A DNA stretch of 6,518 nt from Candidatus Woesearchaeota archaeon (GTDB lineage Archaea; Nanobdellota; Nanobdellia; Woesearchaeales; WALR01): assembly GCA_015522765.1 (NCBI GenBank), contig WALR01000078.1, forward strand, positions 1 through 6,518. The letters are read 5' to 3'. Below, piece by piece: positions 1-5,689 of the stretch. How positions within the stretch are numbered: position 1 is the stretch's first letter; every line of letters starts with the position of its first letter. A program made the translations under genes and the position numbers. The notes beneath the pieces are model-generated. The model was given only the letters and a program-made list of their open reading frames with translations. It was not told the DNA's origin and did no database searches.

Positions 1-1204
1 GGACAGTGTAGCAATGCAGAGATTAAGGGAGGCAGCTGAGAAGGCGAAGATAGAGCTCTCAACAACCCTTGAAACAGAAATCAACCTTCCCTTCATAACA
101 GCGACAGACGCAGGGCCTAAACACCTCCAGATGAAGCTGACAAGGACCAAACTCGAGCAGCTCGTCGATAAGATAATCCAGAAGTGCAGCGGCCCGATAG
201 AACAGGCCCTAAAGGATGCAGGGCTGAAGGCAGGAGACATTGATAAGATAATACTTGTGGGCGGGCCCACAAGGATGCCTGCAGTAAGAACATTTGTGGA
301 GAAAATTATAGGAAAACCAGCGGAGAGGGGTGTTGACCCCATGGAGTGCGTAGCGCAGGGAGCAGCCATCCAGGGCGGCGTTCTTGCAGGCGAAGTGAAA
401 GATGTCCTCCTTCTTGATGTAACACCTCTAACCCTGGGAATAGAAACCCTGGGGGGAGTGTTCACTTCGATAATCCCTAAGAACACGACAATCCCTACAA
501 AGAAGAGCCAGATATTCAGTACTGCCGCAGACAACCAGCCAGCGGTAACAATCCATGTGCTGCAGGGCGAAAGGCCTATGGCGGCAGACAACAACAGTCT
601 GGGAAGATTCGACCTTGTAGGGATACCCCCCGCACCGAGGGGTGTGCCCCAGATAGAGGTAACATTTGACATAGACGCCAACGGCATCGTCCATGTAACC
701 GCAAAGGACCTGGGAACGGGAAAGGAGCAGAGCATAAAGATAACAGGGGCAACAAAGCTGAGCGATGAGGAGGTTGAAAGAATGAGGAAAGAGGCAGAGC
801 AATACGCCGAGCAGGACAGGAAGAAGAAGGAGGAGATAGAAACAATCAACCAGGCGGACGCCCTAGTTTACTCGACAGATAAGCTCTTTGAAGAGATGAA
901 GGGAAAGTTTGATGAATCAAGGATTAAGGAAGCGAAGGATGAGCTGGAGGAGCTTAAGAAGCTCTTATCTGCAGAGAAAAAGGATGTTGAGGCCATAAAA
1001 GCAAAGATGGAAGAGATAAACAAAAAGGTCCAGGCAATATCCACTGAGCTGTACCAGAAGGCAGCTGAGGAACAAAAGGCAAAGTCAGCATCCGGCTCTG
1101 CCAAGGGCTCTGAAGAAAAAAAGGAGAATGTTGTTGATGCAGATTATAAAATGGAGGATGAAAAAAAAGGGGAGGAGAAGAATAAGAAAGATGAGAAGAG
1201 CTGA
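1..1204 (+). CDS. dnaK: Molecular chaperone DnaK (Hsp70), C-terminal part; 5' end outside window
   Basis: Cytosolic ATP-dependent chaperone that binds exposed hydrophobic peptide segments, working with DnaJ and GrpE. The frame is open to the left edge (bases 2-13 read D-S-V-A), so the gene continues upstream and the ATG at 14 is an internal Met of the conserved [15 protein letters not shown] segment. By memory of E. coli DnaK (638 aa), about the first 245 residues are missing. Counting from that Met: the end of the ATPase domain with LVGGPTRMP (81-89), the interdomain linker VLLLDVTPL (131-139), the beta substrate-binding domain (about 140-250, with [17 protein letters not shown] and [19 protein letters not shown]), the helical lid (about 250-350) and a charged tail. 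The tail keeps VVDADYK, like the bacterial VVDAEFE end. The sequence is close to bacterial DnaK, consistent with old transfer into archaea. The HAD gene overlaps its last 14 nt and dnaJ follows. Confidence 0.98.
   Translation, partial: DSVAMQRLREAAEKAKIELSTTLETEINLPFITATDAGPKHLQMKLTRTKLEQLVDKIIQKCSGPIEQALKDAGLKAGDIDKIILVGGPTRMPAVRTFVEKIIGKPAERGVDPMECVAQGAAIQGGVLAGEVKDVLLLDVTPLTLGIETLGGVFTSIIPKNTTIPTKKSQIFSTAADNQPAVTIHVLQGERPMAADNNSLGRFDLVGIPPAPRGVPQIEVTFDIDANGIVHVTAKDLGTGKEQSIKITGATKLSDEEVERMRKEAEQYAEQDRKKKEEIETINQADALVYSTDKLFEEMKGKFDESRIKEAKDELEELKKLLSAEKKDVEAIKAKMEEINKKVQAISTELYQKAAEEQKAKSASGSAKGSEEKKENVVDADYKMEDEKKGEEKNKKDEKS
1169..1177 (+). promoter_or_regulatory. Shine-Dalgarno-like GGGGAGGAG for the HAD gene, inside dnaK
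   Basis: A purine run containing GGAGG lies within the last codons of dnaK, 13 nt before the ATG at 1191. It supports that start and translational coupling to dnaK. The spacer is longer than ideal, so support is moderate. Confidence 0.45.
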
Positions 1205-1901
1205 AACAGAAAAGAAGGGCAGGAGCGGGAGTAAGAATGATAAAAGAGAGGATATCAAAGGAGTTGTCTTTGACTTTGACGGAACAATCGCAGACTCCAA
1301 GCCCCTCATAAAAGAGATATATAATACCTTGGGGAAGGAGCTTGACTCCCCGGTATTCACCAAGGTAACTGACGATTTCAACTTTTTTGAAGCGGACTGG
1401 CACAAAACACTGGAAAAGCTAGGCGTAAAAGGAGAGAAGCAAAAGATTGTCAGGGACAGATTTATGAGTTTAATGAGTGCTAACAGAAACAAGGTAAGGC
1501 TCTTCCTGGATGTGAGAAGACTAATAGAGGAGCTCCGACCAGAGTTTTCCCTCGGGATAGTCTCCAATAACAGCAAAGAAATCATTAATCGCTTCCTTGA
1601 AGCAGAGGGCCTGCTTCACGCCTTCAGGTGCGTAGTCGGCGGCGGAAAATACCCTAAGCCCCATACCGCCCCCCTTCTCAAATGCTACAGGCGAATGGGA
1701 TTAGACGCAGAGAACATTGCATATATTGGTGATATGGAGGGAGACATCATAGTGGGGAAAGCTGCAGGTTCAGCCCTCGTCATAGGAGTGAGCTGGGGCT
1801 TTCACTCAAAGGAGAGACTTCTCAGGCTGGGGGCTGACAGCATCGCCGATAACCCCCTAAGAATAAAAGAGATAATCAAAGAATATAATAATAAGGTGTA
1901 A
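1191..1901 (+). CDS. HAD-superfamily phosphatase, phosphoglycolate-phosphatase-like (subfamily IA)
   Basis: Probable cytosolic Mg-dependent phosphohydrolase; the substrate cannot be read from sequence. With the ATG at 1191 the protein is 236 aa, usual for the Gph/PGPase-like group. All four HAD motifs are present: motif I DFDGT at 28-32 (nucleophile Asp28, acid/base Asp30), motif II Ser125 in IVSNNS, motif III lysine in KYPKP (Lys153 or Lys156), and motif IV GDMEGD with Asp181 and Asp185. Residues between motifs I and II form the likely helical cap. The frame stays open upstream (ATGs at 1128, 1137, 1158), but 1191 needs only a 14-nt overlap with dnaK. A purine-rich GGGGAGGAG at 1169-1177 precedes it, with a rather long spacer of 13 nt. 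No in-frame ATG/GTG/TTG lies between 1191 and motif I, so a basic 20-residue N-terminal extension is unavoidable. It lies between dnaK and dnaJ with a 25-nt gap to the latter, suggesting cotranscription. Family confident, substrate unknown. Confidence 0.92.
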   Translation: MRRAETEKKGRSGSKNDKREDIKGVVFDFDGTIADSKPLIKEIYNTLGKELDSPVFTKVTDDFNFFEADWHKTLEKLGVKGEKQKIVRDRFMSLMSANRNKVRLFLDVRRLIEELRPEFSLGIVSNNSKEIINRFLEAEGLLHAFRCVVGGGKYPKPHTAPLLKCYRRMGLDAENIAYIGDMEGDIIVGKAAGSALVIGVSWGFHSKERLLRLGADSIADNPLRIKEIIKEYNNKV

Positions 1902-1913
1902 CGCCAATGCAGT

Positions 1914-1917
1914 GGAG
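1914..1917 (+). promoter_or_regulatory. Ribosome-binding site for dnaJ (GGAG)
   Basis: GGAG with a 9-nt spacer to the ATG at 1927. It decides against the in-frame GTG at 1912, which overlaps this site. Confidence 0.6.
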
Positions 1918-1926
1918 CTGGGCATA

Positions 1927-3060
1927 ATGGCTAAGGATTACTATAAAATACTCGGAGTCTCAAGGGACGCCTCAAAAGAGGAGATAAAAAGGGCGTATAA
2001 GCGCCTCGCAAAGAAGTACCACCCCGATATCAACAAGGACGAGGGAGCAGCAGAGAAATTCAAGGAGATAAATGAGGCGGCAAGCGTCCTGGCGGATGAT
2101 GCCAAGAGGGCAAGGTATGACAGATACGGAGAGGCAGACTCCTCCTTCTCGCAGGGATTTAACGGATTCTCAGAGGCGTTTAATGACTTTGGAGACTTTG
2201 GATTTTTTAATGATATATTTGACAACTTTTTTGGGGGGGGATTCAGCAGCAGAAGAACCGCCAGGCAGTCAACCAGGGGGCATGACCTTGAGGTGAGCAT
2301 AACAATCCCTCTTGAAGAGGCATTTAAGGGGGCTTCAAAAGAGATAAGGATAAGGAGAAAGAGGAGATGCAGGGAGTGCAGAGGGAGCGGAGCAAAGAAC
2401 GGCGAGGAAAAGGAGTGCCCTGTATGCCACGGAACAGGCCAGGTTAAAACCACGAGAAGGACGCCGTTCGGAATATTCAGCACTGTCTCGAGATGCCCAA
2501 AATGCAATGGCAGGGGGAAAATCATAGTTGAGAAATGCCCTGTGTGCAAAGGGGAGGGGGTCGTCGATGAGGATGCAACCATTAAAGTGGACATCCCCGC
2601 AGGTGTTGAGGACGGCATGAGACTGCGCCTCAGCGGCCAGGGCGACGAGTCAAGGGAGGGGATAGCAGGAGACCTCTACATTGATGTGCATGTTAATGAG
2701 CATGACTTCTTCAAAAGGAGGGGGAAAGATATCTACTGCGAGGTTCCCATAAACTTTGTCACAGCAACATTAGGAGGAGAGATTGATGTGCCCACCATAT
2801 CAGGAAGGGCTAAAATAAAGATTCCTAAGGCTACACAGAGCAACACACTCTTCAGGCTTAAGGGCCAGGGGATGCCCGCACTCCACCATAGAGGAAGGGG
2901 GGACCAGTACTGCAGGGTTGTGATTGATGTGCCCACGGATATCAATGAGAAGGAGAAGAAACTACTGGAGGAACTCGCTAAGATGAGGGACAATGTTTCC
3001 AGGAAGGGGAAGGGATTCTTCGAAAAAATCAGGGAGTACTGGAAAAAGCCGGAGAACTAA
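1927..3060 (+). CDS. dnaJ: Type I co-chaperone DnaJ (Hsp40)
   Basis: Cytosolic J-domain co-chaperone that delivers unfolded clients to DnaK and stimulates its ATPase. It is complete at 377 aa, the usual length for bacterial-type DnaJ. Domains in order: J domain 1-70 with HPD at 32-34; Gly/Phe-rich linker about 72-107; a zinc-binding domain with all four CxxCxGxG repeats (148-155, 164-171, 190-197, 204-211) intact; C-terminal beta domains from about 215, including [17 protein letters not shown] and FRLKGQGMP; then a short basic tail. The ATG at 1927 is chosen because [11 protein letters not shown] is the canonical start and GGAG lies 9 nt upstream; a GTG at 1912 would add only five residues. 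It is the last gene of the plus-strand chaperone cluster and converges on the lipoprotein gene after 39 nt. Confidence 0.98.
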   Translation: MAKDYYKILGVSRDASKEEIKRAYKRLAKKYHPDINKDEGAAEKFKEINEAASVLADDAKRARYDRYGEADSSFSQGFNGFSEAFNDFGDFGFFNDIFDNFFGGGFSSRRTARQSTRGHDLEVSITIPLEEAFKGASKEIRIRRKRRCRECRGSGAKNGEEKECPVCHGTGQVKTTRRTPFGIFSTVSRCPKCNGRGKIIVEKCPVCKGEGVVDEDATIKVDIPAGVEDGMRLRLSGQGDESREGIAGDLYIDVHVNEHDFFKRRGKDIYCEVPINFVTATLGGEIDVPTISGRAKIKIPKATQSNTLFRLKGQGMPALHHRGRGDQYCRVVIDVPTDINEKEKKLLEELAKMRDNVSRKGKGFFEKIREYWKKPEN

Positions 3061-3072
3061 TTAACTCTTAAC

Positions 3073-3078
3073 AAAAAA
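3073..3078 (-). terminator. Possible oligo-T terminator of the minus-strand operon
   Basis: On the minus strand, about 22 nt beyond the TAA of the lipoprotein gene (3100-3102), there is a run of six T followed by further T-rich sequence. Archaeal RNA polymerase terminates at such T tracts without needing a hairpin. The corresponding plus-strand sequence after dnaJ has no T run. Assignment rests only on composition and position. Confidence 0.35.
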
Positions 3079-3099
3079 CTAACAGACTGATTCTGAGAA

Positions 3100-4293
3100 T
3101 TAATTTATGCAGAGCACTACTGAATTCCCTGTGCCCTCCTTTGCCTCATTAAGGACTATACTCTCCACCCTGAGGGTTGTTGAGTTGCGCATTAATACCG
3201 CCCCCTCGCTCACATTCTCCTCTCCGATTCCGTTTACAGTGAGAAGTTCTATCCTTTTAGATGTGATTCCCTCTGCGTCTGCGGTGAACTCTTCGCCGTC
3301 TGCCTTAAATGTTGTCGTCTTGTTCTCCCATAAAAGAACCCTCTCCATGCATGCCTTTTTCTTTGGCCTGTTCTCCTTCAGGTAGGCAGTTTCCAGACGG
3401 CTAAACTCATCCTTTGCATTGTCGCTGCACTCAATCCTGATGAGGTCGCCTCTTTTAGAGAGCCACATCTCCTCCAGGATTCTATTCTTACTGCTTTTGT
3501 ATACCCCTGAATCCTCATAGGTGAGGTTGTACTCACGAAAGATATCGCCTGCAATCGTGGCGTTGCCTAACCTTGAAATCTCAACATAGCAGTGGGAATA
3601 AACACCAATAACAGATGATAATGGCTCTTCCTCATTAATCCTCCTCCCCCTCAAAAACCCTGTTAACCCTCCATTTACAGCGTCTCTTATAATTCTGTCA
3701 GAGAGGTCATTGGTTTCATCAGCCACCTTAAAGGCTATGCTCTTCCGCTCAATAAGGCTGTTGTGTTCCAAGCTGACAGAAAGGGAGTAATCACCTGCAA
3801 ATGTGGTAGTAACGCCAAGAACAACCCTTCTCACGCAGGCGGTCGAATTGCACGCGCCAAGCAATAAATCCTCTCTGCTTATTGACTCGGGTTTATCATT
3901 AATCTTTAGCCGCTTCATAAGAACAACCCCCTCGGGCTTCTTGTTATCATGTGTTATGACCAGCTCAAATAGCGCATCCGAGAAGGGCGCCGGATGGTTC
4001 AGGAGGCGCAATAAGCTGATAGTTATATGCTCCTCACTTCCCTTTGTGTTATTAAGGTCATTAAGGACACGGGAAGAGTTTTTAGGGGGAGCGGAAACAG
4101 AGGTGTTCAGAGAGATAGCTGCATTTGTATTAGGAGATGCATTGCTGACTATGACTGAACTCCCTTTATTCTTACCAGAACAGCCAACTAGTGTCAGAGC
4201 CAACAGGAGAACTGATAGAAACAATAAATAGCTAGCTGTTGATTCGCCTCTTCTTAACCCTCTTTTTAGCCTTCCCCTTGTTGCCGCCCTCAT
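3100..4293 (-). CDS. Secreted lipoprotein of unknown function, sequon-rich
   Basis: I do not recognise a family. The 397-aa protein has a lipoprotein signal peptide: a basic n-region (residues 1-16, many Arg/Lys), a hydrophobic core (21-37) and the lipobox L-V-G-C with Cys38 as the predicted lipidated residue. A Ser/Asn/Thr-rich linker follows (about 39-86). Next is a beta-rich, possibly Ig-like region (about 88-190, ending GDYSLSVSLEHN... with alternating hydrophobics), then a mixed region to the end. Ten N-x-S/T sequons occur (Asn 51, 63, 72, 81, 149, 244, 256, 324, 360, 370), together with six more cysteines (148, 153, 235, 289, 315, 395), fitting an exported, glycosylated, perhaps disulfide-bonded surface protein. 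The ATG at 4293 is chosen because AAGGTGAT lies 8 nt upstream and it supplies the basic n-region; the only later alternative, a TTG at 4224, has neither. The start overlaps the upstream coiled-coil gene by 62 nt, so it is probably last in a three-gene operon. Confidence 0.85.
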   Translation of the reverse strand: MRAATRGRLKRGLRRGESTASYLLFLSVLLLALTLVGCSGKNKGSSVIVSNASPNTNAAISLNTSVSAPPKNSSRVLNDLNNTKGSEEHITISLLRLLNHPAPFSDALFELVITHDNKKPEGVVLMKRLKINDKPESISREDLLLGACNSTACVRRVVLGVTTTFAGDYSLSVSLEHNSLIERKSIAFKVADETNDLSDRIIRDAVNGGLTGFLRGRRINEEEPLSSVIGVYSHCYVEISRLGNATIAGDIFREYNLTYEDSGVYKSSKNRILEEMWLSKRGDLIRIECSDNAKDEFSRLETAYLKENRPKKKACMERVLLWENKTTTFKADGEEFTADAEGITSKRIELLTVNGIGEENVSEGAVLMRNSTTLRVESIVLNEAKEGTGNSVVLCIN

Positions 4294-4876
4294 CGCCCAA
4301 TATCACCTTCAGGTTTCCCTTGATAGCTTTTATCCTCTTCTCTGCCTTTTCTATCTCGCTCTTAAGCCCCTTAACAGCATCTGCCTTCTCGCCCTTTTTT
4401 ATCTTCCTAAGAGTCTCCTCCAAGTCCCTTATCTCTTTTATGCCTGCATTGTCCTTTTTGCTGATAGATGCTATTCTCGCATTAAGGGATTTGACACGCT
4501 CCCTCAACGAAGAAACCCTTCTTTTCATTGCCTCCTCTTTCTTTGCGTTCTCCCTCTCCAGGACCTTTATCCTCTCCTCAAGCAGGTGGATGTTATTCAG
4601 ATATTTCTTAAGAAGGAGCTCCTCCCTGCGCTGGGTGGAATTAAAGGACTTCTCCTTCTCAATCATCTCCATCATCTTCGTCTCAAGAAGTGTCAGCTCA
4701 GCCTCAAGGGACTCCTTAGTTACCTCCTTATCCCCAAGAAAGGTCCTCTTAACAACCTCCAACTGCCTCATAAAATCCTCTCTTGCATTCTCTGCCTCCC
4801 TTAGCTTTGCGGCATGCTCTGCCGCCTTCACAAGAAACCTCTTAACCCTTTCCCTATCTACATGAATTTCTGCCAT
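4232..4876 (-). CDS. Charged coiled-coil protein with basic C-terminal tail, unknown function
   Basis: A 214-aa cytosolic protein with no signal peptide or membrane segment and no family I recognise. It is almost entirely predicted helix rich in Lys, Glu, Arg and Leu. Residues about 8-45 form one helix, and about 55-190 a long coiled coil with heptad-like Leu/Ile spacing (e.g. LLEERIKVLERENAKKEEA). After a GDEGGNKG hinge (194-201) the tail GKAKKRVKKRR (201-211) is strongly basic and could bind nucleic acid or anionic membrane; that is inference. The ATG at 4876 has AGGAG 11 nt upstream. The gene begins 26 nt after the Pro-rich coiled-coil gene, and its last 62 nt also encode the lipoprotein N-terminus in another frame. 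Low-complexity coiled coils attract spurious matches to SMC or Rad50-type proteins, so such similarity should not be trusted. Confidence 0.8.
   Translation of the reverse strand: MAEIHVDRERVKRFLVKAAEHAAKLREAENAREDFMRQLEVVKRTFLGDKEVTKESLEAELTLLETKMMEMIEKEKSFNSTQRREELLLKKYLNNIHLLEERIKVLERENAKKEEAMKRRVSSLRERVKSLNARIASISKKDNAGIKEIRDLEETLRKIKKGEKADAVKGLKSEIEKAEKRIKAIKGNLKVILGDEGGNKGKAKKRVKKRRINS
4302..4309 (-). promoter_or_regulatory. Strong internal ribosome-binding site AAGGTGAT for the lipoprotein gene
   Basis: Read on the minus strand, AGGTGAT matches the archaeal 16S anti-Shine-Dalgarno complement GGAGGTGAT over seven bases, with an 8-nt spacer to the ATG at 4293. It lies within the coding sequence of the upstream coiled-coil gene and is the main evidence for the 62-nt overlapping start. 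Confidence 0.65.
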
Positions 4877-4902
4877 TCTTCTATCTTCTCCTGAGAAGCT
4901 GA

Positions 4903-5505
4903 TTATTTTGGAAAGAACCCCTTCTTAACAGAACTATCAGGCGGCGGTGGTTCTCTCTCAAGAGTGCCTGGTTTAAGCGGCGGCTGGGGGGGATTGCCTT
5001 GCAGCCCCTGCGGCGGGGCACCCCCTGTAGCAGGTGGCGGAGCCATATTCATATTACTCATATTAGGAGGAGACATCGGACTTAGACCGCCGCTCTCAAA
5101 CGGCATAGGCTGGCCCTGCTGCTGAGCGGGCTGTGCAAAGCCACCCTGTCCGCCGAAGCCCTGTGGCTTAGGGGCATTTCTTGCTTCCTTAAGCTCCTTT
5201 ATCATGGAATTAAGCTGGGAGATACTATCGGCCAGCTTCTTGTTCTGCTCCACGAGGCTTGCTATCCTCTCCTTAAGCGGCTCTATCTCCTTTACCTCCT
5301 CTGATTCTTCCCCCTTCTCCATTGATTCAAATGCTCCCCTAAATATCTCTACCAGCCTGTTAATCCCGCTGTTCAATTCTTTTATTGCCCCAAGCAAAGA
5401 TTCAGAACTGCGCCCCTTACCCAGAGGATTCTTCTTAATCTCATCTATCTCCTTTCTTAACTCCTCAAGCTCGTTGTGAGGAGCAAGCTCATATTCATCT
5501 TCCAT
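4903..5505 (-). CDS. Coiled-coil protein with Pro/Gln/Gly/Met-rich tail, DPANN-type conserved hypothetical
   Basis: Cytosolic 200-aa protein of unknown function. Residues 1-25 are an acidic helix beginning MEDEYELAPH and followed by KKNPLG. Residues 34-65 and 73-108 are amphipathic or coiled-coil helices (QNKKLADSISQLNSMIKEL). Residues 110-190 are low complexity: Pro, Gln, Gly and Met with FGGQGGF, QQQGQP, PPNMSNMNM and PPPP. The extreme C-terminus is basic and aromatic, KKGFFPK. From memory, small proteins starting with an MEDEY..PH-like segment, a KKNP turn and a disordered tail recur in DPANN archaeal genomes as uncharacterised families; I could not search to confirm. GGGGTG 5 nt before the ATG at 5505 supports the start. 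It is probably the first gene of the minus-strand operon, with its promoter in the divergent region to the right. The tail suggests a disordered interaction segment, and the helices suggest oligomerisation. Confidence 0.82.
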   Translation of the reverse strand: MEDEYELAPHNELEELRKEIDEIKKNPLGKGRSSESLLGAIKELNSGINRLVEIFRGAFESMEKGEESEEVKEIEPLKERIASLVEQNKKLADSISQLNSMIKELKEARNAPKPQGFGGQGGFAQPAQQQGQPMPFESGGLSPMSPPNMSNMNMAPPPATGGAPPQGLQGNPPQPPLKPGTLEREPPPPDSSVKKGFFPK

Positions 5506-5540
5506 TCTAACACCCCTTTTAAAATATCAATCCCTGCAGC

Positions 5541-5558
5541 TACAATCCATGTACAATC
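5541..5558. repeat. Direct repeat TACAATC, 11-bp period
   Basis: TACAATC occurs at 5541-5547 and again at 5552-5558, offset by 11 bp, about one helical turn. The second copy forms the left arm of the dyad at 5552-5575. Such spacing is typical of sites contacted on one DNA face, but seven bases twice in AT-rich sequence is weak evidence. Confidence 0.35.
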
Positions 5559-5575
5559 ATTCTCTAATGATAGTA
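5552..5575. promoter_or_regulatory. 24-nt imperfect dyad, possible operator
   Basis: TACAATCATT-CTCT-AATGATAGTA: ten-base arms with nine complementary pairs around a 4-nt centre. The inner six bases are perfect (ATCATT/AATGAT). It overlaps the TTATACTA TATA candidate of the minus-strand operon, so a bound regulator could block that promoter. It could instead be a transcribed hairpin or chance in AT-rich DNA. Confidence 0.4.
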
Positions 5576-5579
5576 TAAT
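5568..5579 (-). promoter_or_regulatory. Candidate TATA box for the minus-strand coiled-coil operon
   Basis: On the minus strand the sequence reads CATTATACTATC, containing TTATACTA. A start about 25 nt downstream would fall near 5549 and give a leader of roughly 45 nt before the ATG at 5505, enough to carry the GGGGTG ribosome-binding site. A second AT-rich candidate, TTTTTAATA, lies further upstream at 5594-5602. Neither is a strong consensus match. Confidence 0.3.
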
Positions 5580-5603
5580 GTTGAAAAACAGCTATTAAAA
5601 ACA

Positions 5604-5621
5604 CAAGCAACTTTTAAATAA
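5604..5621 (+). promoter_or_regulatory. Archaeal BRE/TATA promoter for the DUF371 transcript
   Basis: AAGCAACTTTTAAATAAT matches the archaeal pattern of a purine-rich BRE followed by TTTWWATA. Its centre near 5616 predicts transcription initiation about 26 nt downstream, near 5640-5643, exactly where an ATG (5642) sits. The message would then have a leader of about 44 nt before the DUF371 ATG at 5686. Confidence 0.6.
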
Positions 5622-5641
5622 TTTTCTATTTTATGTGCATT

Positions 5642-5689
5642 ATGGATATAAGGATAAAAGAAGCAAACATCAGAGATGAAAAAAGATGA
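5642..5689 (+). other. 15-codon mini-ORF overlapping the DUF371 start (ATGA)
   Basis: ATG at 5642 opens a 15-residue ORF (MDIRIKEANIRDEKR) whose TGA overlaps the DUF371 ATG as ATGA at 5686-5689. The ATG coincides with the transcription start predicted from the TATA box, so it could be read as a leaderless start and couple translation into DUF371. It has no homology I can judge and may simply be the untranslated leader. Confidence 0.2.

Larger units (their letters stand above)
5506..5685. other. Divergent intergenic region between the coiled-coil operon and DUF371
   Basis: About 180 nt of AT-rich sequence separating divergently transcribed genes. It contains a clear plus-strand TATA element (5611-5621), a weaker minus-strand TATA candidate, a 24-nt imperfect dyad (5552-5575), a 7-bp direct repeat and a 15-codon mini-ORF. 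I see no tRNA or obvious structured RNA in it. Confidence 0.7.

Noticed and set aside
14..16. ATG at 14 as the start of dnaK
   Set aside because: The frame is open to the window edge, and this Met is the internal Met of the conserved [12 protein letters not shown] segment of the ATPase domain.
428..1104. Antisense open frames opposite dnaK
   Set aside because: They lie opposite a strongly conserved gene, and their Ser/Phe/Leu-rich composition is what the complement of Lys/Glu-rich codons gives.
1128..1190. Upstream in-frame ATGs (1128, 1137, 1158) as HAD starts
   Set aside because: They would add only a basic stretch read out of frame from the dnaK tail and lengthen the overlap; 1191 already gives a full HAD domain.
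1116..1204. A7 (1116-1122) and A8 (1161-1168) runs as a programmed frameshift fusing DnaK to the HAD protein
   Set aside because: The HAD frame is +1 relative to dnaK, not the -1 usual for A-run slippage. dnaK has a normal conserved tail and stop, and the HAD gene has its own ATG at 1191.
1941..2618. 225-codon antisense frame opposite dnaJ
   Set aside because: It lies wholly within dnaJ on the other strand, is rich in Ser, Leu and Pro, and has no recognisable motif or start context.
3088..3102. Small hairpin TGATTC-TGA-GAATTA between dnaJ and the lipoprotein gene as an intrinsic terminator
   Set aside because: Only six pairs including one G-T, very AT-rich, a three-base loop and no following T run on the plus strand; too weak to call.
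4222..4224. TTG at 4224 as the lipoprotein start
   Set aside because: No ribosome-binding site, and the signal peptide would lose its basic n-region; the ATG at 4293 has both.
3803..4231. 142-codon plus-strand frame opposite the lipoprotein gene
   Set aside because: It is antisense to a gene with a signal peptide, lipobox and good ribosome-binding site, and shows no protein-like features of its own.
4239..4865. 208-codon plus-strand frame with membrane-like hydrophobic sequence
   Set aside because: It is the exact antisense of the coiled-coil gene. Complemented AAG/GAG/GAA codons give Phe, Leu and Ser and mimic a membrane protein. It lacks an independent promoter or ribosome-binding site I can support.
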